Source: Arachis hypogaea
Taxonomy: Eukaryota > Streptophyta > Magnoliopsida > Fabales > Fabaceae
DNA: 64,000 nt
Assembly (NCBI RefSeq): GCF_003086295.3
Contig: NC_092053.1
Coordinates: 82,211,671-82,275,670, forward strand
Reading direction: 5' to 3'
Shown one piece after another: positions 1 through 10,677 of the stretch (the stretch's first letter is position 1; the number at the start of each line of letters is the position of its first letter). The notes below the pieces were generated by a model. It was not told the origin of the DNA, did no database searches, and worked only from the letters and a program-made list of their open reading frames with translations. The translations under genes were made by a program, and so were the position numbers.

Positions 1-1535
1 ATGAAAAAACGTATAAGAAATCCACTTATCAGTGATGCCAGTGATTATGCCACAGGAGCAGTTCTAGGGCAGCGACATGATAAGCTTATGCACGTCATTT
101 ATTATGCTAGTCATGTTCTAAATTATGTTCAAAGGAACTATACCACTACCGAGAAGGAACTACTAGCAGTTGTCTATGTAATTGATAAGTTCAGATCTTA
201 TTTGATTGGTTCAAAGGTCATTGTTTACACTGACCATTCTGCCCTCAAGTACCTCCTAACCAAGCAGGATTCAAAACCAAGGTTAATCATATGGGTACTG
301 CTTCTTCAAGAATTCGACATTGAGATCAGAGACAGGAAGGGATCAGAAAACCAGGTGGCAGATCATTTATCCTAAATTGAACCTAAAGCAGGGACGCCCC
401 TGTCCATCACTGAGGTGTCCGAGACTTTCCCTGATGAGTAGCTTTTTGCAATCCAAAGAGCACCATGGTTTGCAGACATTGCAAACTATAAAGCCATGAA
501 GTTCATTCTGAAGGAGTATAGCAGACAGCAAGTGCGCAAACTTCTGCACGATGCTAAATACTACTTGTGGGATGAACCCTACCTCTTTAAGAGATGTTCG
601 GATGGTATAATCCGATGTTGTGTCTCTGAGGAAGAAACCCATCAGATTCTCTAGCATTGTCATGGGTCTCAATATGGAGGCCATTTTGGAGGAGAGCAAA
701 TAGCTTCCAAGGTCCTTCAGAGCGGATTCTACTGGCCAACACTCTTCAAGGACTCCCGAGAGTTTGTCCGCAATTGTGACAAGTACCAACGAGTTGGAAA
801 TCTCCCTCATAATCACAAAATGCCACAACAAGGAATTCTGGAAACTGAGCTATTTGATGTTTGGGGAATAGACTTCATGAGACCTTTTCCACCCTCATAT
901 TCAAACGCATACATCTTGGTGGTAGTGGACTTTGTGTCTAACTGAGTTGAGCCAAACGTGTCACCCTCTAATGACACCCGGGTGGTGCTAAAATTCCTCC
1001 AAAAGAACATCTTCAGCAAATTTGGTGTCCCATAGACACTGATCAGTGACGGAGGCACCCACTTCTGTAACAGACAACTTGACTCCATCTTACAGTGATA
1101 TGGTGTTCGTCACAAAGTAGCAACCCCCTACCATCCGCAGACAAATAGACAAGATGAGGTCTCCCACAGAGAACTCAAGAGAATTCTTCAGAGAACAGTG
1201 AGCACTTCCAGGAGGGATTGGGCACGGAAGCTTCATGATGCTCTCTGGGCATACCGGATAGCATTCAAAACCCCATCGGGATATCCCCCTATCAGTTGGT
1301 CTATAGCAAGGCATGCCACCTACCCGTGGAATTGGAACACAGAGCATACTGGGCAACAAGATTCCTTAACTTTGATCACAAGGCTGTAGGAGAAAAGAGG
1401 TTACTCCAACTGAATGAGTTGGATGAATTTCAGCATGTTGCATTAAGAAGGAAGAGAAAGAAAGAAGAAGGAAGAGAAAGAAAGAAGAAAGAAATAAGGA
1501 TTAGAAAAGAAAAGATAATAAAAGTAGCGGCGTAG
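1..1535 (+). pseudogene. Ty3/gypsy pol remnant: RNase H and integrase (Athila-like)
   Basis: The first 124 codons read as a reverse-transcriptase-linked RNase [40 protein letters not shown] and ENQVADHLS are family hallmarks. After a stop at 373 the reading continues through an integrase zinc-binding region (HGSQYGGHFG, GFYWPTL, CDKYQR). The catalytic core follows: first Asp in GIDFMRPFP, second in ISDGGTHF, Glu in [15 protein letters not shown] frameshift near 1280 moves the tail ([20 protein letters not shown]) to another frame, ending at 1535. At least four in-frame stops make it a dead copy. The 5' part (gag, protease, RT) lies outside the window. The Athila-like label rests on overall resemblance of the RNase H/integrase text. 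A purine-rich GA tract at 1447-1520 replaces the usual integrase C-terminus. Confidence 0.9.
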
Positions 1536-1549
1536 GGATCTAGTGGTGT

Positions 1550-1805
1550 TGCGCTAGTGACGCGCACGCGTACTCCATGCGTTCACGTGGGTCGCAAAAT
1601 TTGGAAGGTGACGCGTGGGCGTCGGTCACGCGTACGCGTGACCGTGTTTGTGCTACTCGCGCGAAGGTATCCTTGCGCGCGCACAACTCTCTGTTTGTCT
1701 TGGGGTGTGTGCCAAAATTTCAAACGACACGTGCGCGTCATTGACGCGTACGCATGAGTGTGAAAAATTTGAAAATGATGCGTACGCGTCAGGGACGCGT
1801 ACACG
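1550..1805. repeat. CG-rich palindromic repeat tract (ACGCGTACGCGT type)
   Basis: Repeated variants of acgcgtacgcgt, gtcacgcgtacgcgtgac and cgcgcgcgca are spaced by short A/T-rich fillers. CpG is strikingly frequent compared with the surrounding 40%-GC-type sequence. It follows the integrase remnant, like similar tracts in the 3' internal regions at 23240-23710 and 43800-45652. No coding potential is convincing. Confidence 0.75.
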
Positions 1806-2536
1806 TGGGTGATTTTGTAGGTATAGCTTCTAAACCAATAGAGAATCCTTTCGTGCAAAAGTTTTGGTTGTCACTTAAGCAAACCCAATAAAATTGATAA
1901 CCGAAGTATTGAGACCTCGGGTCGTCTCTCAAGGAATTGCAGGGAGGTGTGTTTATTGTTGGTTATGGAAGATTATCTTTTTGGGGTTTTTGAATAATGA
2001 ACAGGAAAAGTAAATTGCAAGAATTAAAGTAAATTATCATGAAAACCATTGCAAGGTATAAGAACTGGAAATCCCATCCCAGTTATCCTTATCAGGTGTG
2101 ATGAGAATTGTTTATTGCTCCCACTTAGTTAACCCTTACTAAATAAAGGAAAGTCAAGTGGACTAATCAATTTGATTCCTTAAGTCCTAGTCAACTCCTA
2201 TGGAAAGACTAGCTTTAGAGGGATCCAAATCAACCAGCAAATTCCAATTTTCAATCAACAGCTGAGTTTGATAACTCAAGTGTCACCAATTACTCAACCA
2301 AAGCAAAGGAGGGAAAATCTAAATTATTTATATCATAAATAGAAGAAAGAAATCATAAATCTGAAATATTTCAAATTGTATTAAATAGAATATTCAAATC
2401 TAACATGAAGAGTTCATAAGCCAATTTGGAAACATAAGTAATTAACAAGTAAAAGCATTAAAATGAATAAAAGTAGAAGAGAAATTAAAGTAAAGGAACA
2501 TTGAACCTGGAATGAAGAAGTAGTAAACCTAACTGT
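1806..2536 (-). mobile_element. LTR-B family fragment
   Basis: The text resembles the R/U5 part of the LTR-B copies at 21464 and 25616: the tagcttctaaacc motif, a gagacctcgggtcgtctctc block and a ggaattgcagggaggt block occur in the same order. The U3 end is missing and the copy is much more diverged than the pair at 21464/25616. It abuts the LTR-C piece at 2537 without a recognisable target duplication. Confidence 0.65.
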
Positions 2537-2599
2537 TCCGAGGGTTACCTGAAACTGTAGGTCGATCTCGGACGAGATCTTCAGTATTGGTCGGAGCTG
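2537..2599 (-). mobile_element. LTR-C fragment, left part
   Basis: Starts with TGTTCCGAGGGTTACC, the plus-strand left end of the Tat-lineage LTR seen complete at 19421-20032. It is interrupted at 2599 by the solo LTR-E. The last five bases (AGCTG, 2595-2599) are repeated at 4999-5003, so this LTR was the insertion target. Confidence 0.75.
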
Positions 2600-3556
2600 T
2601 GATGTGCATAAAACTAGTTATGCTACGATTAGGAAATTGCACGATCGGCAAAATTCCTTCCGGCAAGTGCACCGGTTATCGTCGTCAAGTAAAAACTCAC
2701 AATAGAGTGAGGTCGAATCCCACAAGGATTGGTTGAGTGAGCAATTCGGATTAGAAGTTTGTTCTAGTTGAGCGGAATCAAGATTTGAGATGAGAATTGC
2801 GGAATGTAAAATTGGCGGGAAAAGTAAATGATAAGAAAATTAAATGGCTGAATCTTAAATTGCATGAATTAAAGAGCAGAATGTAAATTGCTGGAATAAA
2901 AAGGGAATGGGGATGATTGCAAGAATTAAATTGCAGAATGTAAAGAGAAAGTGGAAATCAGAAATGGGGAATTCATTGGGTTTAGGAGATATTGAAATCT
3001 CCGAATCAAAACATGTAAATCTCTTCCTCAACCAATGCATTCATTGAATTTTGCTTGGCAATCTTATATGATTGGATCCCAATTCCTTGGCTCACCAATG
3101 CTCTCTAAAAACAAACAAATTCCCAATCCCTTGGTTTAAATGTTCATAAGAAGAGATGATGCTTGATCACTGATTATACCACACAATTTCATGAACCACA
3201 ATTTGGTAGGATTACATGTCACAATATCCATCCAAACCCCAATCCAATCCACTGTGAGAAAGCTTCTCTAGCATGAATCCTCCATTCCTTTCCCAAGGCT
3301 CCGAAGGATTCCAAGTATGAGTAGTTTCTTTCCCAAGACAACTACTCAATGGAATTAGATCGAGAAGCTTTCTAACAAAATTCAAGAGAAAAGATTGAAG
3401 AAGAAGATAAACTATTATTGATTCATTGAATTACAATAGAGCTCCCTAACCCAATGAAAGGGGGTTTAGTGAATCATAGCTCTGAATTCAATTACAAAGA
3501 AAAGGAAAACTAGCTAAAAGTGAAAGTAAAAGTTCTTTCTAACTTAACTTCTATCC

Positions 3557-3564
3557 TATTTATA
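3557..3564 (-). promoter_or_regulatory. TATA box of LTR-E
   Basis: TATAAATA on the minus strand in the middle of the LTR. The hairpin array (3888-4690) lies immediately upstream in U3. No transcription start can be assigned from sequence alone. Confidence 0.55.
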
Positions 3565-3887
3565 CACTTTCTATATTGAGCTTCCGTTGTGCTTCTTGGG
3601 CTTTGAGGCCTCTCCTTGCTTTCCTTTTGCCTTGGGTTTATGATCCATAATCTTGATGAGGTTGTTGATCCAGATCCTGTAACATTTATTGAGCCAACTT
3701 AGTGATAATCAAATAATGACACATGACTCAATAAATTGAGATTTCAAACTCATCAATCCTTCAGGCCCAATCCCATAAACCATGATATTCAATTGGGTTT
3801 CATACCAAAGTAAGTTTAAGTTAATAATTGTGCTCAAAGACTAACTTAAATCACAATATTTTTGGCCCAGAAACCCTTTTCAAGAGT

Positions 3888-4690
3888 GGCGTTTAAGTTG
3901 TAGTTTAAGCTTAAACTGCAACTTAAACGCCAGACACTTTCAGTGAGGCTATTTGTAGAAGCACGTTTAAGCTTCAGTTAAGGTTAAACTGAAGCTTAAA
4001 CGTGGAAATGGAAGAATGGTAGCCCTGGAGAGTAATGTAGTCGAACACGTTTAACCTCCAGTTTAAGGTTAAACTGGAGGTTAAACGTGGAAAAGGAATG
4101 AGGCAATCCTGGAGGTCGAACACGTTTAACCTCCAGTTTGAGTCAAACTGGAGGTTAAACGTGGAAGCTTGGAATGGTGGCCCTGGAGGTCGAACACGTT
4201 TAACCTCCAGTTTGAGTCAAACTGGAGGTTAAACGTGGAAGCTTGGAATGGTGGCCCTGGAGGTGTCGAACACGTTTAACCTCTAGTTTGGGGTCAAACT
4301 GGAGGTTAAACGTGGAGATGGAGAGAGCAACCCTGGAGTGAAGAAACTATCGAACACGTTTAAGCTCCAGTTTGAGTCAAACTGGAGCTTAAACGTGGAA
4401 TGGCCCCTGGTACTCTTCCTGGTTCTGGCGTTTAACCTCCAGTTTGAGGTCAAACTGGAGGTTAAACGTGGAACTCCTCCCTGGGTGTCATACTCATTCT
4501 GGCGTTTAACCTCCAGTTTGAGGTCAAACTGGAGGTTAAACGTGGAATGCTCCTTAAGTGAGGCTTTTCATTCTGGCGTTTAACCTCCAGTTTGAGGTCA
4601 AACTGGAGGTTAAACTTCAATCCCAGCATTTCTTATCCTTCATGATTTTGGCGTTTAAGCTCCAGTTTAGGCTTAAACTGGAACTTAAAC
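3888..4690. repeat. Tandem array of eleven large palindromes (hairpin units)
   Basis: Eleven inverted-repeat units start near 3888, 3962, 4049, 4122, 4195, 4270, 4354, 4427, 4501, 4575 and 4650. Spacing is 72-87 bp, closest to 73-75 in the central copies. The common left arm is GTTTAACCTCCAGTTT and the right arm its reverse complement, separated by 2-5 nt (GAG, AAGG or GGGG types). Some units have different arms, but both sides change together: AGCTCCAG with CTGGAGCT (4354), AGCTTCAG with CTGAAGCT (3962), AAGTTG with CAACTT (3888). The units are embedded in a gtcgaacacg...cgtggaa tandem repeat. The arms lie in U3 directly upstream of the TATA box. Confidence 0.9.
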
Positions 4691-5003
4691 TCCACATGTG
4701 ATATACAAGCTTCCTTTATTGATTTTGTTGCTTCCTTGCTTAGCCTCTTCTTCCCTGAAATCATCCAAACAATTGCATCAAAGTCTTGCAAAATTTCATG
4801 AGAAATCTTTCATTCATAGCATTTAAGTAATATAACTAAAACTCATGGAATTTGCATCAAAATCATATTGTTTGGATGGTTCATTACTTTGTTCTTCATT
4901 TAACCATTTTTGGTTACTTTAAGCTCAAGAAAATGCATAAAACAACTAAAACTAACAGAAAAATACTAGTGAAACTAGCCTATGATGCCTTGGCATCAAG
5001 CTG

Positions 5004-5250
5004 ACGCGTCCAGCTGGTGAGTAGTGACCGGAACTTTCATATCCGACTTGTTGGACTGGCTATGCAGCTGATCCTTCGTCACCGGAGGGTGGTAGTACTT
5101 GCAAGGGACTTCGATGCTAAGTTAGCAAGGGTATTGAGTAGGTTTTTTTAGTAGAATCAGAGTATGAGTTATCAGCGAGGCATAATTCATCTAGTAGTGA
5201 AACATCAACTCTGGTCACATCGCCATGTTCGAGATTGTCATCAGTGAGCC
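5004..5250 (-). mobile_element. LTR-C fragment, right part
   Basis: Continues the LTR-C text cut at 2599: the gctgatccttcgtcaccgg block and the agaatcagagtatgagttat block match 19520-19620 and 34630-34735. After about 5180 the sequence diverges from other LTR-C copies. It is cut at 5251 by the left end of LTR-A. Confidence 0.65.
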
Positions 5251-6167
5251 TGATGTGTATAAAACGATCCAACACAAAACTCACCGGCAAGTGTACCGGG
5301 TCGCATCAAGTAATAATAACTCACATGAGCGAGGTTGATCCCACTGGGATTGAAGGATTGAGCAATTTTAGTTAGGTGGTTGATTTATTCAAGAAAACAT
5401 GTTTTTATTTGAGTGATTTGTATTCAACAGAAGCTAAATTGCATGAAATTTAAAGAGAGAGGGAGAATTGACAGTAAATTAAAGGGGAGAAGAAGTAAAG
5501 GAGCTAAATCTTAAAGTGCAAGTAATGTAAATGACAGAAGCTTAGATTGCAAGAAATGTAAATAGATGAAGCTTAGAGTGCAAGAAGTATAAATTGCTTG
5601 AATAGTAAAGGGCTTTGGGAGCTGGGATCTCAGAAATTAAACAAGAGAATGTAAATAGCAATCAAGAGAAGTAAAAGATGAATTGAAATGCAGCATATCT
5701 CAAACAGAAAAGAAAAATTACTTGAAGAAGCAATATAAAAAGTGAATTAAACTCAATTGTAAAATCTAAAAGAGAAGTTGAAGATCTCAGGAGCTGAATG
5801 AGACAAGAAAACAAGTCTAGATCTCAATTCCTTCCTTGATCTAACAGATAAAATTGCAGAAGAAATAGAGATGAAAGCAGTAAAGAAAACTTAGATCCAA
5901 ATCACAATTCCTCTAAATTATGCAGAAAGTAAACAAAGAGAGATCTCAGATCAAGAATGAAATAGAATTCCTTCAATTCTCAATCCAAAATTCAAAACAA
6001 ATATTGAAGAGTGTAGAAGTAAGAACAGAGAGGAATAGAATTCAATTCTCAATCCCAATTCCCAAACCCAAAGCTAAAATCTAAAATGAGCTAAAAAATG
6101 AAAAATGAAAAGTAAAAGTGTCAAAAAGGTAAAAGAAAAAGTGTTCTCACTAAATCAAACTAACTTC

Positions 6168-6175
6168 TATTTATA
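6168..6175 (-). promoter_or_regulatory. TATA box of LTR-A copy 1
   Basis: TATAAATA on the minus strand, about 920 nt from the LTR start. The same box is at 16455-16462 and 55630-55637 in the other copies, preceded by GGAAGTG or GGAGGTG. Confidence 0.6.
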
Positions 6176-6269
6176 CACCTCCTATTTTTGAATTTCAGCA
6201 TTTGGAGTGGGCCTTTCAATTTGGTGAAGAATTGAATTTAAATGGAATTTTAATTGAATTTAAAGCATG

Positions 6270-6840
6270 GGTGCTGCTCCCAGTAGAGTGCTCGGTTGAA
6301 AAAGAGAGTGCAGCACTCCCTTGGCTCATTTGTTGCGTGACAAGCTCCTTGGGCAGGCTTCATAGCGCTCGGTTAAGTAAAGGAGTGCAGCGCTCCATGC
6401 TTGTTGAATGAGCCCCCAATTCGAACCATGGGTGATGCAATTTGCTCACCAAATTCCATTATAGAGTAGCACTTCAAGCTTGGATGCACATGGTCCCTTG
6501 TTCGAATCCTGGTGAAGCCCATGTGGAGCAATTTTTCTTGGTGAAACAATGGAATGTAGCGCTTCTCTTGTCCCTTAGGTGCAAGGTTCGAACCTTGTGG
6601 CCTCCACTCCTTGGTTTTTCACTTTGTTTTTTTTTCGGGAGGAGCCCGAAAAGGTTAACTGAGTTAACCGAGCGCTGTGCTTTTTGCCTTGTTTCCTTAG
6701 TTCCTTGTAGCGCTCGGTTTAGTAAGAGAGTGTGGCATTCCTTGTCCTTTGCTTTCTTTGATTTGAGTAGCGCTCGAATAGAAAGCGTTGTGCTCACTGA
6801 GAGCGAGCTACTCCTTGGTTTCTTGATGCGCCATGCTTTT
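6270..6840. repeat. AGCGCT-type short inverted repeats in LTR-A U3
   Basis: The motif gcgctcggttnagtnaaggagngcagcgct and relatives recur about six times (6270, 6370, 6655, 6705, 6765, 6800), separated by non-repeated text. The motif is partly self-complementary through AGCGCT. Within the same interval lie three TTCGAA-centred boxes (about 6419, 6500 and 6585), the last inside a perfect 16-bp palindrome CAAGGTTCGAACCTTG at 6582-6597. The module lies between the LTR start (7094) and the TATA box (6168). Confidence 0.7.
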
Positions 6841-7094
6841 CTTCGTCCTTAGGCCATGCTTTCCTTGTTTCTTTCTTTTCTTAACCTACAAGTAATCAAA
6901 ACAACCAATCAAAGTATCACCAAATTCACAAAGTTTATAAATCATTCAAAAACCAATTAATTTTAGCTTAAATCTCTTGATTTAGTGTCGAATAAAGGAT
7001 GGTTGATACTTACTTATAATACAAGAAAGTGCATAAAACCTAATGAAACAAGTGAAAAATGCTTGAAAAGCTAGCATAAGATGACTTGTCATCA

Positions 7095-7130
7095 CAGCAC
7101 CAAACTTAAACTTTGCTTGTCCCCAAGCAA
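7095..7130 (-). promoter_or_regulatory. PPT-like motif and upstream hairpin, LTR-A copy 1
   Basis: On the minus strand the hairpin TTGCTTG-GGGA-CAAGCAA (7130-7113) is followed two bases later by TTTAAGTTTGGTGCTG (7110-7095), which abuts the LTR TG. The position is that of the polypurine tract that primes plus-strand DNA synthesis, but the motif is T-rich and not a canonical purine run. Identical layouts are at 17426-17462 and 56591-56627. Confidence 0.75.
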
Positions 7131-8116
7131 GCACTAAACATAAGAGAAAATAAAATGAAACAGAGAAGTATGCATGTCCTTATTTAGCAGATAATTGAAC
7201 TTGGTTCATGGGGTTTTATGCAAACAATGGTAGCTCATTTATTACTTGCTGACAGATAAGAAATGTTTCTTCAAAGGTTTATTAGACTTGCTGCTATACT
7301 GTCTTACTTTTTCCTGATCCCTTGCTAGCTTTTCCTTCTTTATTTTGCTTAGAAAGCTTATTACTTAATGAAGGCTTGGTGGCAGATGTTGCAGCAACCT
7401 CTTGGCTTAATTTTTGCTCAACATTTCTTCACTACAGACACATGGCTCACAATTTCTTCTTAGGAACATTGATGCCCAGCATCTCTTTGGATCACTAAAT
7501 ATTTTGTAGCTAGGTTGCTCTTGATGGTGGACTTTTGGTTGGCAATCCCAAATCAGTTGATCTAAGTGGCCAAGTTTCAAAATACTCCTCAGAACCTACT
7601 TATCGAAGGATATCCTAGTACAAAAACACCACAGGCATATGTCCTAGGGTCCAAGTTATTGGTGTCTAGCCTTATTGTTTGTTCTTTTACCAATTCTTGG
7701 CTTTTCTCTTTCTTTTCTTTTTGTTTTGATTCATTTTCAAGGGAATTTCATTAATTGACAGATTATAGCAGCAAACTAACTCACACTTTAAAGGATCATG
7801 TTATTATGTAGCTTTTTGTTTTATGAGCTAACAATTGAATCAAATAAGTACCACCACTAACTTTCATCCTAACTTCTACAACATTGAGCATTCGCTTTTC
7901 TAAATCAAACATTTCTCTTTTATTCATTGCTGAAAGGAACGAAACAAAATTCAAGCTAATGATCGATGACAAACATAATGCAATTCTCTTGTAAGAAAAC
8001 TACTCAGAATATAAAATTGCAAACTATAGGGCATTTGGAGGCATCTCATATCTCAGATATGCATCTTCCTTATTAAATTTTTAAAAAAAAAAACATGAAA
8101 GAAACTCCACCACCTT
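7131..8116 (-). other. 3' untranslated internal region of the LTR-A element
   Basis: T-rich on the plus strand, with no reading frame that has family resemblance. It separates the ORF2 stop from the PPT region. I see no further structure in it. Confidence 0.5.
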
Positions 8117-9071
8117 CTAGTTGTCATGTTCCTTGCTCCTGCTTGATTCTCCCTTCTTTTTCCTCTTCTTGGTGTAATCTTGAGGCTCTTCACCAGGGCA
8201 CCTTCTATCCCAGATAGAGTCTGTCAGACCTGAGAGTCCAGCCTCCTCTAATCAATGCTGCATATGTGCTGAATTCTTCTGGGTTCTTGCTCTCTGACGG
8301 TTCACTAACTCTTGGCATTGCTCAAATGGCTTGATCTGTGGATCCAATGCTGGCATACTATAGGTCAGATAATCCAACTTTGCTTGAGTGTCTTCATCGT
8401 ACTCTATTCTATCTATGTGCCTGTTCTCTCCAATGGTATGATATATGTTCTTCCACTGATATAAATTGTGAGTGTACTCCCCATACTAAGCTTGACTCGG
8501 GAATAATCTGTCATATGACTCTTGAAAATTTGTTGATTGTTCCCTTTGTCCCTCAAGAACCTTTGTTTGGAACTCTTATTGTTGAGACATCATTTATTGC
8601 TGCCATTTCTCTTGTCGCTCCTCCATTTGGCGCTGCTAGTTCTCTATTCCCTCTCTATCCTTCATGTACTGCTCCTGTTGTTGCAAATATAGCTCTTGCT
8701 GCCTTAAATACTGCTCATGTGCTCTCATATTTTGTTGAGATATTTCCTCAAGAGCTCTTTGCAATTGGCTCATGTCTATAGCACCAGGAGCTTGCTCTTC
8801 CTCAACTTGTGGTCTTCTTCTTCTTTAGGGTCTTTCTTCTTGATCATCATCTTCAGTAATGCCTTCCGTGCTTCTCTTTGTGATTCCCTTTCCTCTTTTT
8901 ACTTTCTCTGTATCTTTGTCTTCAAAGAGCACCCCAGCCCTATTGCATAGCCTTAGAATGGTGCTTGGATGACCAAGCCTACCCGATTTGCTTGTGTTTT
9001 CAGCCATCTCCTAAATACTGCCGGCTATGAGTTGTGAGAGGTTGATTTCTCTTCCATGTAAGATGCAGTAT
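7966..9071. repeat. 1,106-bp direct repeat, copy left of the N gap
   Basis: Base-for-base the same as 9572-10677 wherever compared. The repeat ends exactly at the first N and its partner begins exactly after the last N. Two contig ends covering the same DNA would give this picture. Confidence 0.9.
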
Positions 9072-9571
9072 NNNNNNNNNNNNNNNNNNNNNNNNNNNNN
9101 NNNNNNNNNNNNNNNNNNNNNNNNNNNNNNNNNNNNNNNNNNNNNNNNNNNNNNNNNNNNNNNNNNNNNNNNNNNNNNNNNNNNNNNNNNNNNNNNNNNN
9201 NNNNNNNNNNNNNNNNNNNNNNNNNNNNNNNNNNNNNNNNNNNNNNNNNNNNNNNNNNNNNNNNNNNNNNNNNNNNNNNNNNNNNNNNNNNNNNNNNNNN
9301 NNNNNNNNNNNNNNNNNNNNNNNNNNNNNNNNNNNNNNNNNNNNNNNNNNNNNNNNNNNNNNNNNNNNNNNNNNNNNNNNNNNNNNNNNNNNNNNNNNNN
9401 NNNNNNNNNNNNNNNNNNNNNNNNNNNNNNNNNNNNNNNNNNNNNNNNNNNNNNNNNNNNNNNNNNNNNNNNNNNNNNNNNNNNNNNNNNNNNNNNNNNN
9501 NNNNNNNNNNNNNNNNNNNNNNNNNNNNNNNNNNNNNNNNNNNNNNNNNNNNNNNNNNNNNNNNNNNNNNN
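9072..9571. other. Assembly gap, 500 N
   Basis: Exactly 500 undefined bases. Reading frames that run through it are meaningless. The flanking direct repeat suggests the true gap is zero or negative. Confidence 0.99.
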
Positions 9572-10677
9572 ATGACAAACATAATGCAATTCTCTTGTAA
9601 GAAAACTACTCAGAATATAAAATTGCAAACTATAGGGCATTTGGAGGCATCTCATATCTCAGATATGCATCTTCCTTATTAAATTTTTAAAAAAAAAAAC
9701 ATGAAAGAAACTCCACCACCTTCTAGTTGTCATGTTCCTTGCTCCTGCTTGATTCTCCCTTCTTTTTCCTCTTCTTGGTGTAATCTTGAGGCTCTTCACC
9801 AGGGCACCTTCTATCCCAGATAGAGTCTGTCAGACCTGAGAGTCCAGCCTCCTCTAATCAATGCTGCATATGTGCTGAATTCTTCTGGGTTCTTGCTCTC
9901 TGACGGTTCACTAACTCTTGGCATTGCTCAAATGGCTTGATCTGTGGATCCAATGCTGGCATACTATAGGTCAGATAATCCAACTTTGCTTGAGTGTCTT
10001 CATCGTACTCTATTCTATCTATGTGCCTGTTCTCTCCAATGGTATGATATATGTTCTTCCACTGATATAAATTGTGAGTGTACTCCCCATACTAAGCTTG
10101 ACTCGGGAATAATCTGTCATATGACTCTTGAAAATTTGTTGATTGTTCCCTTTGTCCCTCAAGAACCTTTGTTTGGAACTCTTATTGTTGAGACATCATT
10201 TATTGCTGCCATTTCTCTTGTCGCTCCTCCATTTGGCGCTGCTAGTTCTCTATTCCCTCTCTATCCTTCATGTACTGCTCCTGTTGTTGCAAATATAGCT
10301 CTTGCTGCCTTAAATACTGCTCATGTGCTCTCATATTTTGTTGAGATATTTCCTCAAGAGCTCTTTGCAATTGGCTCATGTCTATAGCACCAGGAGCTTG
10401 CTCTTCCTCAACTTGTGGTCTTCTTCTTCTTTAGGGTCTTTCTTCTTGATCATCATCTTCAGTAATGCCTTCCGTGCTTCTCTTTGTGATTCCCTTTCCT
10501 CTTTTTACTTTCTCTGTATCTTTGTCTTCAAAGAGCACCCCAGCCCTATTGCATAGCCTTAGAATGGTGCTTGGATGACCAAGCCTACCCGATTTGCTTG
10601 TGTTTTCAGCCATCTCCTAAATACTGCCGGCTATGAGTTGTGAGAGGTTGATTTCTCTTCCATGTAAGATGCAGTAT
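9572..10677. repeat. 1,106-bp direct repeat, copy right of the N gap
   Basis: Second copy of 7966-9071. It connects without a break to the rest of ORF2 on its right, whereas the left copy connects to the ORF2 end and 3' region. Collapsing the two gives one continuous element. Confidence 0.9.

Larger units (their letters stand above)
2600..4998 (-). mobile_element. Solo LTR-E with 5-bp target duplication
   Basis: A 2,399-bp unit begins TGATGTGCATAAAAC and ends TTGGCATCA. It is flanked by direct repeats AGCTG at 2595-2599 and 4999-5003, splitting an LTR-C fragment. There is no PBS, polypurine tract or coding region, so it is a solo LTR, or an LTR whose internal part was lost by recombination. 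Orientation is inferred as minus because its R/U5-like left part (cggcaagtgcaccgg, gagtgaggtcgaatccca) matches the layout of LTR-A, and a TATAAATA box reads on the minus strand at 3557-3564. The coding-strand 5' end can fold as TGATGCC-AA-GGCATCA. Confidence 0.85.
5251..7094 (-). mobile_element. LTR-A copy 1 (3' LTR)
   Basis: 1,844 bp, TG...CA ends, very similar to 15537-17425 and 54714-56590. It lacks a stretch of about 42 bp present in those copies near 17305. U3 contains AGCGCT/GCGCTCGGTT repeats and tRNA T-arm-like boxes. The text is open for 70-140 codons on the plus strand (6202-6852), but the same frames recur in all LTR copies, so this is a composition effect rather than a gene. Confidence 0.9.

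Noticed and set aside
3888..4690. CRISPR-like array
   Set aside because: Repeat units are full palindromes with similar, not unique, spacers, inside a plant LTR with a target duplication.
6582..6597. tRNA gene
   Set aside because: Only a T-arm-like box is present; no acceptor, D or anticodon arm can be folded around it.
6202..6852. Plus-strand frames in LTR-A (also 16489-17148 and 55664-56313)
   Set aside because: Located in LTR U3, varying in length between copies, with no codon-level conservation pattern.
8338..8781. 147-codon plus-strand frame (repeated at 9944-10387)
   Set aside because: Antisense of the Gln-rich coiled coil of ORF2, low complexity, with no family resemblance.
9000..9655. 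Several reading frames across the 500-N gap
   Set aside because: They consist almost entirely of undefined residues; no sequence supports them.
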